From Phytomonospora endophytica (GTDB lineage: Bacteria > Actinomycetota > Actinomycetes > Mycobacteriales > Micromonosporaceae), in contig NZ_JACHGT010000008.1 in NCBI RefSeq assembly GCF_014202425.1, positions 136,646 through 200,645 of the forward strand: a stretch of 64,000 nt of DNA. Reading direction: 5' to 3'. Below, one piece after another: positions 43,333 to 53,807 of the stretch (its first letter is position 1; every line of letters starts with the position of its first letter). Position numbers and translations under genes: made by a program. Under the pieces are notes generated by a model. It saw nothing but the letters and a program-made list of their open reading frames with translations, was not told the DNA's origin and searched no databases.

Positions 43333-44003
43333 TGGCCGACATCGCGCTCGTGCACGGGAGCTTCCACGGCGCCTGGTGCTGGGAGCGGGTGACACCACTG
43401 CTGACCGCCGCCGGGCACCGCGTCCACACACCCGACCTGGACGGGGGCCGCAAGAGCGCCGCCGACGTACTGTCCGAACTGGACGGACCGGCGATCCTCG
43501 TCGGGCACAGCTCCGGCGGCATGCTGATCTCGGCACTCGCCCGCCTCGCGCCGGAGTCGGCGACCGCCCTGGTCTACCTCAGCGGATTCCTGCTGGCGCC
43601 CGGCCGCACCCCGCACGACCTGGGTGGCGGGCGCGGGTCGCTGTTCGACCGAGCCCTCGTCGTCGACCGCGAGGCCGGGACCATGGCGATCCGGCCGGAA
43701 CTGGCCGGAGAACTCTTCTACCACGACTGCGACCCCGCCGACGCCGCCCGGGCCACGGCCCGGCTCACGCCGGAAGCGCTGCGGCGTGGTGCGAGCGGGC
43801 CCGCCGAGGAGTCCGAAGTGGACAGCACGCGGTTCTACGTCGAGTGTCTCGACGACCGCGCCCTCGACCCGGCGAAGCAGCGCCGGATGTACACCGAGAC
43901 GCCCGTCGAGGCGGTGTACTCCCTGGACAGCGGGCACTCGCCGTTCCTGTCGCGGCCCACCGAGCTGGCGGGCGTCCTCGACGCGATCGCCCGCTCGCGT
44001 TAG
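43332..44003 (+). CDS. Alpha/beta hydrolase, methylesterase-like
   Basis: 223-aa single-domain hydrolase of the MES/SABP2-like group. The oxyanion loop is HGSFHGAWCW, the nucleophile elbow VGHSSGGML with Ser in the centre, and His near the C-terminus in SLDSGHSPFLSRP. Acid residue is probably the Asp in VECLDDRALDPAKQ. These act as esterases or hydroxynitrile lyases on small aromatic substrates. It is coupled to TetR upstream, and its stop overlaps the EF-hand protein by 4 bases on the other strand. Confidence 0.9.
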   Translation: MADIALVHGSFHGAWCWERVTPLLTAAGHRVHTPDLDGGRKSAADVLSELDGPAILVGHSSGGMLISALARLAPESATALVYLSGFLLAPGRTPHDLGGGRGSLFDRALVVDREAGTMAIRPELAGELFYHDCDPADAARATARLTPEALRRGASGPAEESEVDSTRFYVECLDDRALDPAKQRRMYTETPVEAVYSLDSGHSPFLSRPTELAGVLDAIARSR

Positions 44004-45559
44004 AAGCGCCCGAACAGCCAGGCCGCCGGGGCGTCCTCGCCCCGGCACACATCGCGTGCCGCCGCGACGATCTCGGCGGTGCTCACGCGGCCGTCGTGGT
44101 CGGCGTCGAGCCTCCCGGCGACCGCGGCCGACTCCTCCGGCGACAGCCGGCAGGCGGTGAGCAGCGCGCCGAGTTCGTCGCGGTCGAGAACGCCGTCGCC
44201 GTCGGTGTCGACGAGCCCGACGACGGCCTCCGCGAGTGGCGCGACCGCCTCGGCGAAGCCGTCGCCCTCGGCCTCACGGGCGATCCACGCGGTGTACTCG
44301 GCCTTCGACACGGCCGCGTCGCCGTCGCCGTCGGCGTTGCGGCGGACCGCGTTCCACAGCCGCCGGTAGCCCTGCCGGACGGCCAGCCCGGCCGGTGAAC
44401 CCGGCGCCTGCCCGAGGGCCTGGGCGAGCCGCAGGCCGAAGGACTCGTAGTCGTCGCGACGGAGTGCACCGTCGCCCGAGCGGTCCATCAGGTCGAAGCC
44501 GGTGCCCGGGACCGGCGCGGCGGCCACGGCCGCGAGGTGCTCCCCCGCCCAGGTCAGCGCGTCGGGACGGCCGCCGTCGAGCATGCCCGCGTGGTCGTGG
44601 CCGTCGTACTCGCGGTGCTGGACGGCCGTTCCGGTGCCGTGCAGAGCGGTGACGAAGTCGGCGGCGGTCGCGTAGGGAATGACCTCGTCGCCGCGGCTGG
44701 CCGAGACGAGCACCGGCCGGTCGAGGAAGCTCACCGGGACGCCCGCGGCCGCCATGGTGCGGGCGAGCGCGGGACGGGAGGCGATGCCGGTGGTGCCGGC
44801 CTCGTCGTTGGTGACGCCCCGGACGGCCCGGAACATGTCGAGGAGGGTCGCGTCGGCGGCCCGGGTCACGAGGCGGCGGCCGGTCGCGGTGAGTCCGGCC
44901 TCGGCGGTCCAGCCGGGATGACTGACCTCCATTCCGGCCAGGATGAGCGGCATCAGCGGGGACAGCGGGCCGTTGCCGTCGGTGGTGACCATGGCGACGA
45001 GCTTGTCGATCGACACGGCGGGGGCGAGCGCGACGGTCCCTTTGAAGTCGAGTTCGGGGGCGTAGCCGGTGGCGATGTGCGCGCAGAACAGGGCCGCGTG
45101 CCCGCCTTGGGAGAAGCCGACGGCGAGCCAGTCGCGGGCGAGCGGGTGCCCGAGCTGGTGGGCGGCGCGGACGGCGTCGATGATGTCGTCGGCGACGGCT
45201 TCGCCGTTGAGGTAGGGGTGCGGGCCGGGGGTGGCGAGGCCTTCGTAGTCGGTGGCGGCGACGGCGTACCCGCCGGCGAGCCAGGCGGAGACGTGCGCGC
45301 GTTCCAGGCGGGGCAGGCCGGTGCGGGAGGGCGCGGCGGCGTCGGACAGGCCGGTCGTGCCGTGCGCGAAGCCGATGACGGGCCAGCCGCCGTCGGGTGC
45401 GGGCCCGGCCGGGACGAAGACCGATCCGGTGACGAGGCGGCCGGTGCCGTCGTAGCCGATGCCCTGGTAGGCGACGCGGTGGGCGGCCCCCGTCGCGTCC
45501 GGCCACAGTGCGCGGGGCAGTGGGCGTTCCTGAAGGACCGTGCCGGGACGGCGGCGCAT
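44000..45559 (-). CDS. Secretory-lipase-like hydrolase fused to four EF-hands
   Basis: 519-aa protein of two domains. Residues 1-345 are an alpha/beta hydrolase of the secretory-lipase type (IGFAHGTTGLSD, nucleophile Ser150 in VGFSQGGH, Asp291 in SRGDEVIPY, His near 321-323 in DGHDHAGM). Residues 355-500 hold four EF-hand loops: DRSGDGALRRDD (359-370), DGDAAVSKAE-type loop near 410-421, DTDGDGVLDRDE (451-462) and DADHDGRVSTAE (485-496). No signal peptide is seen. Calcium might switch the enzyme. The ATG at 45559 follows GGGGAG; ATG 45598 lacks such a site. Confidence 0.9.
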   Translation of the reverse strand: MRRRPGTVLQERPLPRALWPDATGAAHRVAYQGIGYDGTGRLVTGSVFVPAGPAPDGGWPVIGFAHGTTGLSDAAAPSRTGLPRLERAHVSAWLAGGYAVAATDYEGLATPGPHPYLNGEAVADDIIDAVRAAHQLGHPLARDWLAVGFSQGGHAALFCAHIATGYAPELDFKGTVALAPAVSIDKLVAMVTTDGNGPLSPLMPLILAGMEVSHPGWTAEAGLTATGRRLVTRAADATLLDMFRAVRGVTNDEAGTTGIASRPALARTMAAAGVPVSFLDRPVLVSASRGDEVIPYATAADFVTALHGTGTAVQHREYDGHDHAGMLDGGRPDALTWAGEHLAAVAAAPVPGTGFDLMDRSGDGALRRDDYESFGLRLAQALGQAPGSPAGLAVRQGYRRLWNAVRRNADGDGDAAVSKAEYTAWIAREAEGDGFAEAVAPLAEAVVGLVDTDGDGVLDRDELGALLTACRLSPEESAAVAGRLDADHDGRVSTAEIVAAARDVCRGEDAPAAWLFGRF

Positions 45560-45652
45560 GTGGACTCCCCATGGTCGGGCGAAAAGCACCGAAAGCATAT
45601 GGAATCGACGATCGTGATGATCTAAGGCCTCGCGCCCATCCGTCCACAATGG

Positions 45653-47152
45653 TTGAATCCTGCGGTGTTCATGATGCAGTTCCTGCGTGAGTTCGGTTCC
45701 TGGCACTGGGACGGGGAGTACGACGACCCGGAGGCGACCGAGGCGTTCGAGGCCACCGGCAGCGCCGAGACGCCTGAGGAGTTCCGCCGGCTGCACCTGA
45801 TCCTGCTGCGCAGCACCGATCCGGCCGCGCGGGGCACGGCCCTGGACTTCTTCGACCGGGCGTTGGCCACGGGCCGTTTCGGTGAGGACAACCCCTTCGA
45901 GCCGCATCTCGACGAGGTCCTCTTCAACGCGCGGGAGCTGTTGCGGATGCCGCCGGTGGCCGGTCGGCGACTCCCGAACGCCAACCACGCGTCGGCCTTC
46001 TCGGTCCTGCGGAACTACGCCGAGGCCGGCGACGCGCCCGCGATCGCCGACTACCTGGAGCGTGCGCCGCTCGACGGGAACCTCGACGAGGCGCTGTCGG
46101 CCGCCGGTCGCGCTCTGGCCGACGCCGACGAGCCCGACCCGCGGCTCATCGCCCTCGTCACGGCCGTCGTGGAGAATCCCGAAGCCGGCCGGCACGACCG
46201 TGAGGCCGCGGTGCGGGCGCTGGGAGACGTCGACGACCCGGCCGTGACCGCGTTGTTCGTCGCCGTGGCCACCGGCGACGGTGAGCAGCGGCTGCGGCAG
46301 GACGCGGCCTGGCGGCTGGTCTTGGAGAAGCGCTTCTACGAACACCGGGAGCTGCTCACCCGCCTCGACGCCACCTGGCCCGCCGACGAGCGGACCTGGG
46401 CCGCCTCGGAGATCCGGGACGCCCTCATGCCCGGCCCGCACAGCGTCCACTGGACCGACCCGGAACCGGTGCTCGGCGCCGAGATGGCCGCCGCGCTCAC
46501 CGAGATGCGTTCGCCCACGAGTGAAGCGGCGCACCTGGCGGCCTTCCGGGCGATGCTCCACAGTGGAGTGCCCGCCGCCACCGGGATCGCCCTCGACCAC
46601 GTCCACATGGACGACGGCCTCGACCGCTTCGGCATCGAGACCGCCGACCTCGCCGAGGAGGCCCTCGCCGTCGCGCGTGAATCCCTCGCGGTGCGAGGTG
46701 AGGAAGGGCTGCACGCTTCGGCGCTGCGCGTCGTCGAGTGGCTTGCCGAACCCGAGGACGCCGGGATCGTCGCCCGTTTCCTGAACGACCGCGGCATCGG
46801 CGCGCGCGTCCGCGAGCGCGCGACCCGCGCGGCGTCGGACATCCTCGAAGAGAACATCGAGACCGCCCCCGAGCTCGTCGAGGCCCTGGACGGGCTGATC
46901 TTCGACAAGACGGTGGACATCGACGCACGGCGGCTGGCGGTCATCGCGCTGTTCGACGTGCCGGACCCGGCCGTGACCGCGCTGCTGGAGCGCGCGGCGG
47001 CCGCGCCGGAGGTGGAGATCCAGGTGGAGGCGGCGATCGGGCTGTCCCACCCCCACCTGATCGAACGCCACCGCGACCTGCTGGAGGCGCTCACCGCGTC
47101 GTGGCCGAAAGGCGACGACGAGCCGGACCGCTCATGGCTCGTCCGGTCCTGA
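45653..47152 (+). CDS. Helical-repeat protein of unknown function
   Basis: 499-aa soluble protein, Asp/Glu/Ala-rich, made of repeated helical pairs such as REAAVRALGDVDDPAVTALF, LFDVPDPAVTALLERAAAAP and LAEPEDAGIVARFLNDRG, which is the HEAT/ARM-like or PBS-lyase HEAT pattern. No enzyme motif is visible. Start is uncertain: TTG at 45653, GTG 45665 and ATG 45671 or 45674 are all in frame, with no clear ribosome binding site. Neighbours are the EF-hand hydrolase (divergent) and a small membrane protein (tail to tail). Confidence 0.75.
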   Translation: MNPAVFMMQFLREFGSWHWDGEYDDPEATEAFEATGSAETPEEFRRLHLILLRSTDPAARGTALDFFDRALATGRFGEDNPFEPHLDEVLFNARELLRMPPVAGRRLPNANHASAFSVLRNYAEAGDAPAIADYLERAPLDGNLDEALSAAGRALADADEPDPRLIALVTAVVENPEAGRHDREAAVRALGDVDDPAVTALFVAVATGDGEQRLRQDAAWRLVLEKRFYEHRELLTRLDATWPADERTWAASEIRDALMPGPHSVHWTDPEPVLGAEMAAALTEMRSPTSEAAHLAAFRAMLHSGVPAATGIALDHVHMDDGLDRFGIETADLAEEALAVARESLAVRGEEGLHASALRVVEWLAEPEDAGIVARFLNDRGIGARVRERATRAASDILEENIETAPELVEALDGLIFDKTVDIDARRLAVIALFDVPDPAVTALLERAAAAPEVEIQVEAAIGLSHPHLIERHRDLLEALTASWPKGDDEPDRSWLVRS

Positions 47153-47344
47153 TCACTCCTTTCCGGGCTGGTCGCGGCGGTTGGCGAACAGTCCCCACAT
47201 CGCCCACGCCAGGCCGATGACCATCGCGCCGATGATGGCGGCGGCGCTCATCCCGGGCACGTCGAAGACCGCCATGGCGGCGATCACCACGCCGTAGACC
47301 ATGGACAGAGCAACCAGGTATCTCGCACTCAGCTTCGACTTCAT
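47153..47344 (-). CDS. Small two-span membrane protein
   Basis: 63-aa protein with two hydrophobic segments (residues 8-27 and 33-53) and a basic C-terminus RRDQPGKE. Function unknown. The stop lies next to that of the repeat protein. It is divergent from the sensor kinase at 47456. Confidence 0.7.
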   Translation of the reverse strand: MKSKLSARYLVALSMVYGVVIAAMAVFDVPGMSAAAIIGAMVIGLAWAMWGLFANRRDQPGKE

Positions 47345-47455
47345 GACCCGAGCATCCGGCCGTCCGAGCACTGTGGACAGTCCCCGGTGGACGGACCCCG
47401 GCATCCGACGACAGTCGGATGGACACCGCCCGCCGCGCCCGAAATACTGAAGGGC

Positions 47456-48634
47456 ATGGCACCCGCCGCCGACACCGCCGAGCGGCACGCCTGGCACCGC
47501 GGCATCGGCGGCTGGCACCTCGTCTACGCCTCGATGGCGGTCCTCGCCGCCCTCCTCATCGCCTTCGACCCCGACGCCCGGCCACTCGAACGCCTCGGCC
47601 GGCTGGCGCTGCTCGCCACCCTCACCTGCTGGTACGTCCTCACCGGAGCCCGCGCCCTCGGCACCGAGCAGAACGGTCTCGGCCTGCGCTACATCTGCGC
47701 CGCCGTCCCCCTCACCGTCGCGCTCTACGCCTGGACGCCCGTCGGCGCCCTGATGTTCTTCCTGCTCTACCCGCACATCTGGGCACTGCTCCCGACCCGC
47801 CGCGCCGTCCTCGCCAGCGCCGTCGTCGCGGCCGGAACCGGCATCGCCGTCGTTGCCGACATCGGCCCCAGAGGCCTGCTCATGTCCGTCGGCGTCGGCG
47901 CCGCCTCACTGGCCATGGCCTGGCTCCTCGGCGCCTGGATCAGCCGCATCGTGCACGAGAGCGAGCGGCGCGCCCGGCTCGTCGCCGAACTCGCCGCCAC
48001 CCGCGCCCAGCTCGCCGAGGCGAGCCGGGAGACCGGCGTCCTCGCCGAACGCCAGCGCCTCTCCCGCGACATCCACGACACCGTCGCCCAGGGCCTCGCC
48101 GCCATCACCCTGCTCCTCGACCTCGACGCGGAAGAGATCCGCGCCGACCCCGACGCCGCCCACCACCGCGTCGCCCGCGCCCGCGAGACCGCCGCCGGGA
48201 ACCTCGCCGAGGCCCGCGCCCTCGTCGCCGCGCTCTGCCCACCGCAACTGCGCGACGCCACCCTCCCCGACGCCGTCGGCGCCCTCCTCGACCGCGCCCG
48301 CCGCGACCTCGGCGTCCCCGCCGGCCTGTCCGTCACCGGCGAACCCCGCCCCCTGCCCGTCCCCGGCGAGACCGCCGTCCTGCGCGCCGCCCAGGAGGCG
48401 CTCATGAACATCGCCCGCCACGCCCGGCCCACCACCGTCGACGTCGCCCTCGCCTATCGGCCCGACGGCATCGTCCTCACCGTCAGCGACGACGGCGGGG
48501 GCTTCGACACCGCCACCGCCGCCGGATACGGCCTGCGCGGCATGCGCGAACGCTTCGCCGCGCTCGGCGGCGGCCTCGCCGTCGAATCCCGGCCCGGCAC
48601 CGGCACGACCGTCCGCGGGGAGCTGCCGCTGTGA
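47456..48634 (+). CDS. Two-component sensor histidine kinase, NarL type
   Basis: 392-aa kinase. Five or so membrane spans lie in residues 25-160. HisKA_3 has the phosphoacceptor His in RLSRDIHDTVAQGLAAITLL, a sequence typical of DegS/LiaS-like kinases. The HATPase has AAQEALMNIARHA, VSDDGGGFD and GYGLRGMRERF. ATG 47456 preferred over upstream frame. It overlaps the regulator start (GTGA). Signal not evident. Confidence 0.92.
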   Translation: MAPAADTAERHAWHRGIGGWHLVYASMAVLAALLIAFDPDARPLERLGRLALLATLTCWYVLTGARALGTEQNGLGLRYICAAVPLTVALYAWTPVGALMFFLLYPHIWALLPTRRAVLASAVVAAGTGIAVVADIGPRGLLMSVGVGAASLAMAWLLGAWISRIVHESERRARLVAELAATRAQLAEASRETGVLAERQRLSRDIHDTVAQGLAAITLLLDLDAEEIRADPDAAHHRVARARETAAGNLAEARALVAALCPPQLRDATLPDAVGALLDRARRDLGVPAGLSVTGEPRPLPVPGETAVLRAAQEALMNIARHARPTTVDVALAYRPDGIVLTVSDDGGGFDTATAAGYGLRGMRERFAALGGGLAVESRPGTGTTVRGELPL

Positions 48635-49257
48635 GCCTCACCGTCGTCATCGCCGACGACCACCCCATCGTCCGCGAAGGCCTCCGCACCGTCCTGACCG
48701 CCGCCGGAGACGTCGACGTCCTCGGCGAGGCCGCCGACGGCGCCGAAGCCGTCCGGCTCGCCGAACGCCTGCGCCCCGACGTCGTCCTGATGGACCTGCG
48801 CATGCCCGTCCTCGACGGCGTCGCCGCCACCGCACGCGTCGTCGCCGAAGCCTGGGCCGCCGTCCTCGTCCTCACCACCTACGACACCGACGGCGACATC
48901 GCCCGCGCGCTCGCCGCCGGGGCCACCGGCTACCTGCTCAAGGACACGCCCCGGCGCGAACTCGCCGAGGCCGTGCGGGCGGCCGCGCGCGGTGAGACGG
49001 TACTGGCCGCGCCCGTCGCCGCGAAGCTCGCGGCTGGTGCCCGGGTCGGCAGGCGCGCGCTGTCGGCCCGCGAGCTGGAGGTGCTGCGCGCGGTCGCGCG
49101 CGGCCTGTCGAACCCCGAGATCGGCCGCGAGCTCTACATCGGCGAGGCGACCGTGAAAAGCCACCTGACGCACGTGTTCACCAAGCTCGGCGTCACCGAC
49201 CGGACGGCGGCGGTGACGACGGCGATCGCCCGCGGGATCCTGCCGGCCCCGGCTTGA
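48631..49257 (+). CDS. Response regulator, NarL family
   Basis: 208-aa response regulator. Receiver: VVIADDHPIVREGL, phospho-Asp in VVLMDLRMPVLDG, Thr in LVLTTYDTDG, Lys in LLKDTPRREL. DNA-binding: LSARELEVLRAVARGLSNPEIG, then TVKSHLTHVFTKLGVTDR. GTG start is set by overlap with the kinase stop. Its last 65 bases overlap the SMR gene on the opposite strand. Confidence 0.94.
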   Translation: MSLTVVIADDHPIVREGLRTVLTAAGDVDVLGEAADGAEAVRLAERLRPDVVLMDLRMPVLDGVAATARVVAEAWAAVLVLTTYDTDGDIARALAAGATGYLLKDTPRRELAEAVRAAARGETVLAAPVAAKLAAGARVGRRALSARELEVLRAVARGLSNPEIGRELYIGEATVKSHLTHVFTKLGVTDRTAAVTTAIARGILPAPA

Positions 49258-49564
49258 GCAGCTTCAGGCCCGCCACCGAGCCGACGATCCCGGCGATGAA
49301 GACGAGCTTCCACACCGAGACGGCCTCGGCGCCCGTCGCCATCGCGTACCCGACCGTCAAGGCCGCGCCGAGGCCCGTCCACACCGCGTAGGCGGTGCCG
49401 ACGGGGATGGTCTTGAGCGCCCAGCCGAGCCCGGCCATGCTCACCACGAGCGCGGCGGCGAACACGACGGTCGGCACCGGGACGGTGAGGCCGTCGGAGC
49501 GGCCGAGGGCGGTCGCCCACACGGCCTCGAACAGCGCGCTGAGAACGAGGACCGGCCACGCCAT
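49193..49564 (-). CDS. Small multidrug resistance (SMR) transporter, subunit 2
   Basis: 123-aa, four-span SMR protein. The membrane-embedded Glu of span one is present (LFEAVWATALG), followed by VSMAGLGWALKTIPVGTAYAVW, the SMR signature. The C-terminal 15 residues beyond the fourth span are basic and arise from overlap with the regulator gene. One base separates it from the partner SMR gene upstream, so the two probably form a heterodimer. A guanidine-III riboswitch precedes the pair, so guanidinium is the likely substrate. Confidence 0.92.
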   Translation of the reverse strand: MAWPVLVLSALFEAVWATALGRSDGLTVPVPTVVFAAALVVSMAGLGWALKTIPVGTAYAVWTGLGAALTVGYAMATGAEAVSVWKLVFIAGIVGSVAGLKLLKPGPAGSRGRSPSSPPPSGR

Positions 49565-49565
49565 G

Positions 49566-49880
49566 TCAGCTCACCGCCTTGAGGCCGACGACCGAACCGA
49601 CGAGCAGGACCAGGAGGAGGGAACGACCCCAGGTCGCCCGCTCCTCGCCTTTGACGACGCCCCACAGGACGGTCAGGCTGGCACCGCACCCGACCCAGAC
49701 CGCGTAGGCGGTCCCGGCGGGCAGATCACGCATCGTGTAGGCGAGACCCGCCATGCTCGCGACGAGCGCGACGGCGAAAAGGACGGTGGGGCGTTTGCGG
49801 CGAAGGCCGCCCGAGGCCGACAGGGCCGCGGCCCACACCGCCTCCAGAACGCCGGAGAGAACGAGGATCGACCAGGACAC
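49566..49880 (-). CDS. SMR transporter, subunit 1, riboswitch-controlled
   Basis: 104-aa, four-span SMR protein with the essential Glu in LEAVWAAAL and the signature SMAGLAYTMRDLPAGTAYAVWVG. Members of the Gdx subtype exchange guanidinium for protons. GTG at 49880 is preceded by AAAGGG at seven bases, just after the guanidine-III riboswitch. Positively charged loops (GGLRRKRPT and KGEERATWGR) suggest fixed orientation, as in paired heterodimeric SMRs where subunits have opposite topology. Confidence 0.93.
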   Translation of the reverse strand: MSWSILVLSGVLEAVWAAALSASGGLRRKRPTVLFAVALVASMAGLAYTMRDLPAGTAYAVWVGCGASLTVLWGVVKGEERATWGRSLLLVLLVGSVVGLKAVS

Positions 49881-49895
49881 GACGAGACCCTTTCC

Positions 49896-49936
49896 GAGTC
49901 AGTCTTGTCCGATGCGGGTACTGCTCCCTCGTCCGC
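49896..49936 (-). ncRNA. Guanidine-III riboswitch (ykkC-III)
   Basis: On the minus strand the sequence runs GCGGACGAGGGAGCAG, then GUACCCGC, then GGACAAGACUGACUC. The invariant words GGACGAGG, GUACCCG and GGACAAGAC are all present in order. Helix one pairs GCGG (49936-49933) with CCGC (49917-49914). Helix two pairs GAGCAGU with ACUG-A-CUC, seven pairs with a one-base bulge. This is the pseudoknot of the ykkC-III/guanidine-III class. The element ends two bases before AAAGGG (49888-49893), the ribosome binding site of the first SMR gene, so guanidine should free translation. Confidence 0.9.
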
Positions 49937-49969
49937 GAGCCCTTCCCGGGCTCCACGGCCAGGGTAGCG

Positions 49970-50479
49970 CTAGTCCTCGCGGTCGCCGAACATCGAACCG
50001 ATCGTGCGCGCGAGCATGAGCAGGCCGATGCCCGCGATCGGCCACAGCGGCCAGAAACCGTGACCCGCGACGCCCTCGGCGAAGCCCTCCTCGCGGATGT
50101 CGGACAGGCGCGAGAGGAACCAGATGCCGGTCAGGAACACCGAGAGGCCCAGCCATCCGCCCCAGCCGGAACGGATCCCGCGCTTGCGGCGGCTGCGCCG
50201 GTCGCGGCGGCGGTCGTGCCGGTCCCGGTCGCGTCCCCAGTCCCAGCGGACCTCCTTCGCCGACTCCACCGGCGCCACCCGCGACTTCTCCTCGCCCGCC
50301 GGGGCGGGCAGGTCGGCGATGAGCGCGTCGAGGTCGGCGTAGGTCTGCGCCTTGAAGGCGCGGTCGAGCCGCTCGTCGTACTCACCGAGGGTCAGGCGGC
50401 CCTCGTCGGTGGCCAGCCGAAGCCGGTCGGCGACGCGCTGACGATCGCCGTCGGAGGCGCGGATCTGGTCTTCGCTCAC
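49970..50479 (-). CDS. DUF1707 membrane protein
   Basis: 169-aa protein. Residues 4-55 are the DUF1707 domain (IRASDGDRQRVADRLRLATDEGRLTLGEYDERLDRA). A very basic linker (RDRDRHDRRRDRRSRRKR) follows, then two membrane spans. DUF1707 proteins are common in actinomycetes and may sense membrane state; function is not settled. GTG 50479 is chosen because GAGGTG lies six bases upstream. Confidence 0.88.
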   Translation of the reverse strand: MSEDQIRASDGDRQRVADRLRLATDEGRLTLGEYDERLDRAFKAQTYADLDALIADLPAPAGEEKSRVAPVESAKEVRWDWGRDRDRHDRRRDRRSRRKRGIRSGWGGWLGLSVFLTGIWFLSRLSDIREEGFAEGVAGHGFWPLWPIAGIGLLMLARTIGSMFGDRED

Positions 50480-50569
50480 GGAAGTCACCTCGCTCGCTGT
50501 GCAGGATGGCACCATACGCCTTCGGCGCATCCGGCCACGCGAGCCCTCGTCGCGGACGACAATGCCGAC

Positions 50570-50971
50570 ATGACGGGTGCGACGGGGAAGACCCGCAACG
50601 TGTTCCTGGTGTGGTTCGTGTGGCCGCTGATCACGCTGGGCATCTACCACTTCGTGTGGTGGTACAAGATCAACCGCGAGGCCCGCGACTTCGACGCCCG
50701 CATCCACGTGACGCCAGGCGTGTCGCTGCTGGCGGTGCTCATCGGGTGGATCATCATCGTGCCGCCCTTCGTGTCGGTGTTCAACACGGGCAGGCGCATC
50801 GGGCGGATGCAGCGGGCGGCCGGGATCGAGGCCAGCTGCAACCCGTGGATCGGGTTCCTGCTGACCTTCGTGTTCAGCCTGCACTCGCTGTACTACCAGA
50901 TGGAACTCAACAAGATCTGGGCGAAGTACGGCGACCCGGCCGAGGGGACCACGGTTTCCCTGGCGGCCTAG
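50570..50971 (+). CDS. DUF4234 membrane protein
   Basis: 133-aa protein with about three membrane spans and the DUF4234 start RNVFLVWFVWPLITLGIYHFVWWYKINRE. Function unknown. The C-terminal part (SLYYQMELNKIWAKYGD) is also typical. It sits in a 12-kb stretch of single genes; its start region is divergent from the DUF1707 gene with 90 bases between. Confidence 0.85.
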   Translation: MTGATGKTRNVFLVWFVWPLITLGIYHFVWWYKINREARDFDARIHVTPGVSLLAVLIGWIIIVPPFVSVFNTGRRIGRMQRAAGIEASCNPWIGFLLTFVFSLHSLYYQMELNKIWAKYGDPAEGTTVSLAA

Positions 50972-50976
50972 GCCCG

Positions 50977-52813
<1,837 letters not shown>

Positions 52814-52896
52814 ACCCCACCTCCCATCAGGTCCCCACCCTGCGGGAGTTCCGCGCGCTACCGATCCCAGGTTCACCCGTCCCGTACGATCCGCCC

Positions 52897-53721
52897 ATGC
52901 CGACCGACCCGCGCGACGCTCCCATCACCAGCGTCACCAATCCGCGCGTCAAGGCGCTCGTCGCCCTCCGCGGCCGCCGCCGGGCACGACAGGAACAGGG
53001 CGTCACCCTCGTCGAGGGCTACGAGGAACTCGACCTCGCCCTCACCGCCGGCGTCGCCCCCACCGAGCTCTACCTCTGCCCCGAACTGTCCGCGGGCGAC
53101 CCGCGCGACGTCGCCGTCCGCGCCGAACAGGCCGGCGCACAGGTCCACCGCCTCGGCCGCCTCGCCTTCGAAAAGGCCGCCTACCGCGAGGGCCCCGACG
53201 GGTGGCTCGCCGTCGTCCCCGACATCGAGACCGCGCTCGCCGACCTGCCGGAGGACCCGAATCCCCTGGTCGTGGTGTGCGGGAGCGTCGAGAAGCCGGG
53301 AAACCTCGGCTCGATCCTCCGCACGGCCGACGCCGCCGGCGTCACCGCCGTGATCTCCGTCGACCCGGTGACCGACTGGGGAAACCCCAACGTCGTCCGC
53401 GCCAGCAAGGGTGCGGTCTTCTCCGTCCCCGTCGCCTCCTGCGACACCGCCGCGTTCCTCGCCTGGGCGCGCGAGCGGGGGCTCACCGTCGTCGCCACGA
53501 CTCCCGACACCGACGAGTACGTCGCCGGTCTCGATTTGAGCGGCCCGACGGCCGTCCTCGTCGGCTCGGAGAAGCACGGCCTGTCCGGCGAACTGCTCGC
53601 CGCCGCCGACATCCGCGCCAAACTCCCCATGTTCGGCCGCGTCGACTCGCTCAACGTGGCCGTGACCGCCGCCGTGGTGACTTACGAATGCGTGCGGCAG
53701 CGCATGGCCACCGGAGCGTGA
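52897..53721 (+). CDS. SpoU/TrmH family RNA 2'-O-methyltransferase
   Basis: 274-aa SPOUT-class enzyme. Residues 1-105 form the substrate-binding domain (ITSVTNPRVKALVALRGRRR). The knot domain has motif 1 EKPGNLGSILRTADAAGV, motif 2 LVGSEKHGLS, and motif 3 PMFGRVDSLNVAVTAAVVTYE. It should bind S-adenosylmethionine and methylate a ribose in rRNA or tRNA. Of the family, rRNA enzymes like TsnR/RlmB are closest by layout. Single gene, 86 bases before prfB. Confidence 0.93.
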   Translation: MPTDPRDAPITSVTNPRVKALVALRGRRRARQEQGVTLVEGYEELDLALTAGVAPTELYLCPELSAGDPRDVAVRAEQAGAQVHRLGRLAFEKAAYREGPDGWLAVVPDIETALADLPEDPNPLVVVCGSVEKPGNLGSILRTADAAGVTAVISVDPVTDWGNPNVVRASKGAVFSVPVASCDTAAFLAWARERGLTVVATTPDTDEYVAGLDLSGPTAVLVGSEKHGLSGELLAAADIRAKLPMFGRVDSLNVAVTAAVVTYECVRQRMATGA

Positions 53722-53807
53722 CCGAGACGCCCGGCGCAGTGCCCCAGGCCTCTTCCCGCACGTGACGGGCCGAATGGTGATTCCCGGTGCGCGTAGGCTT
53801 GACCGTT

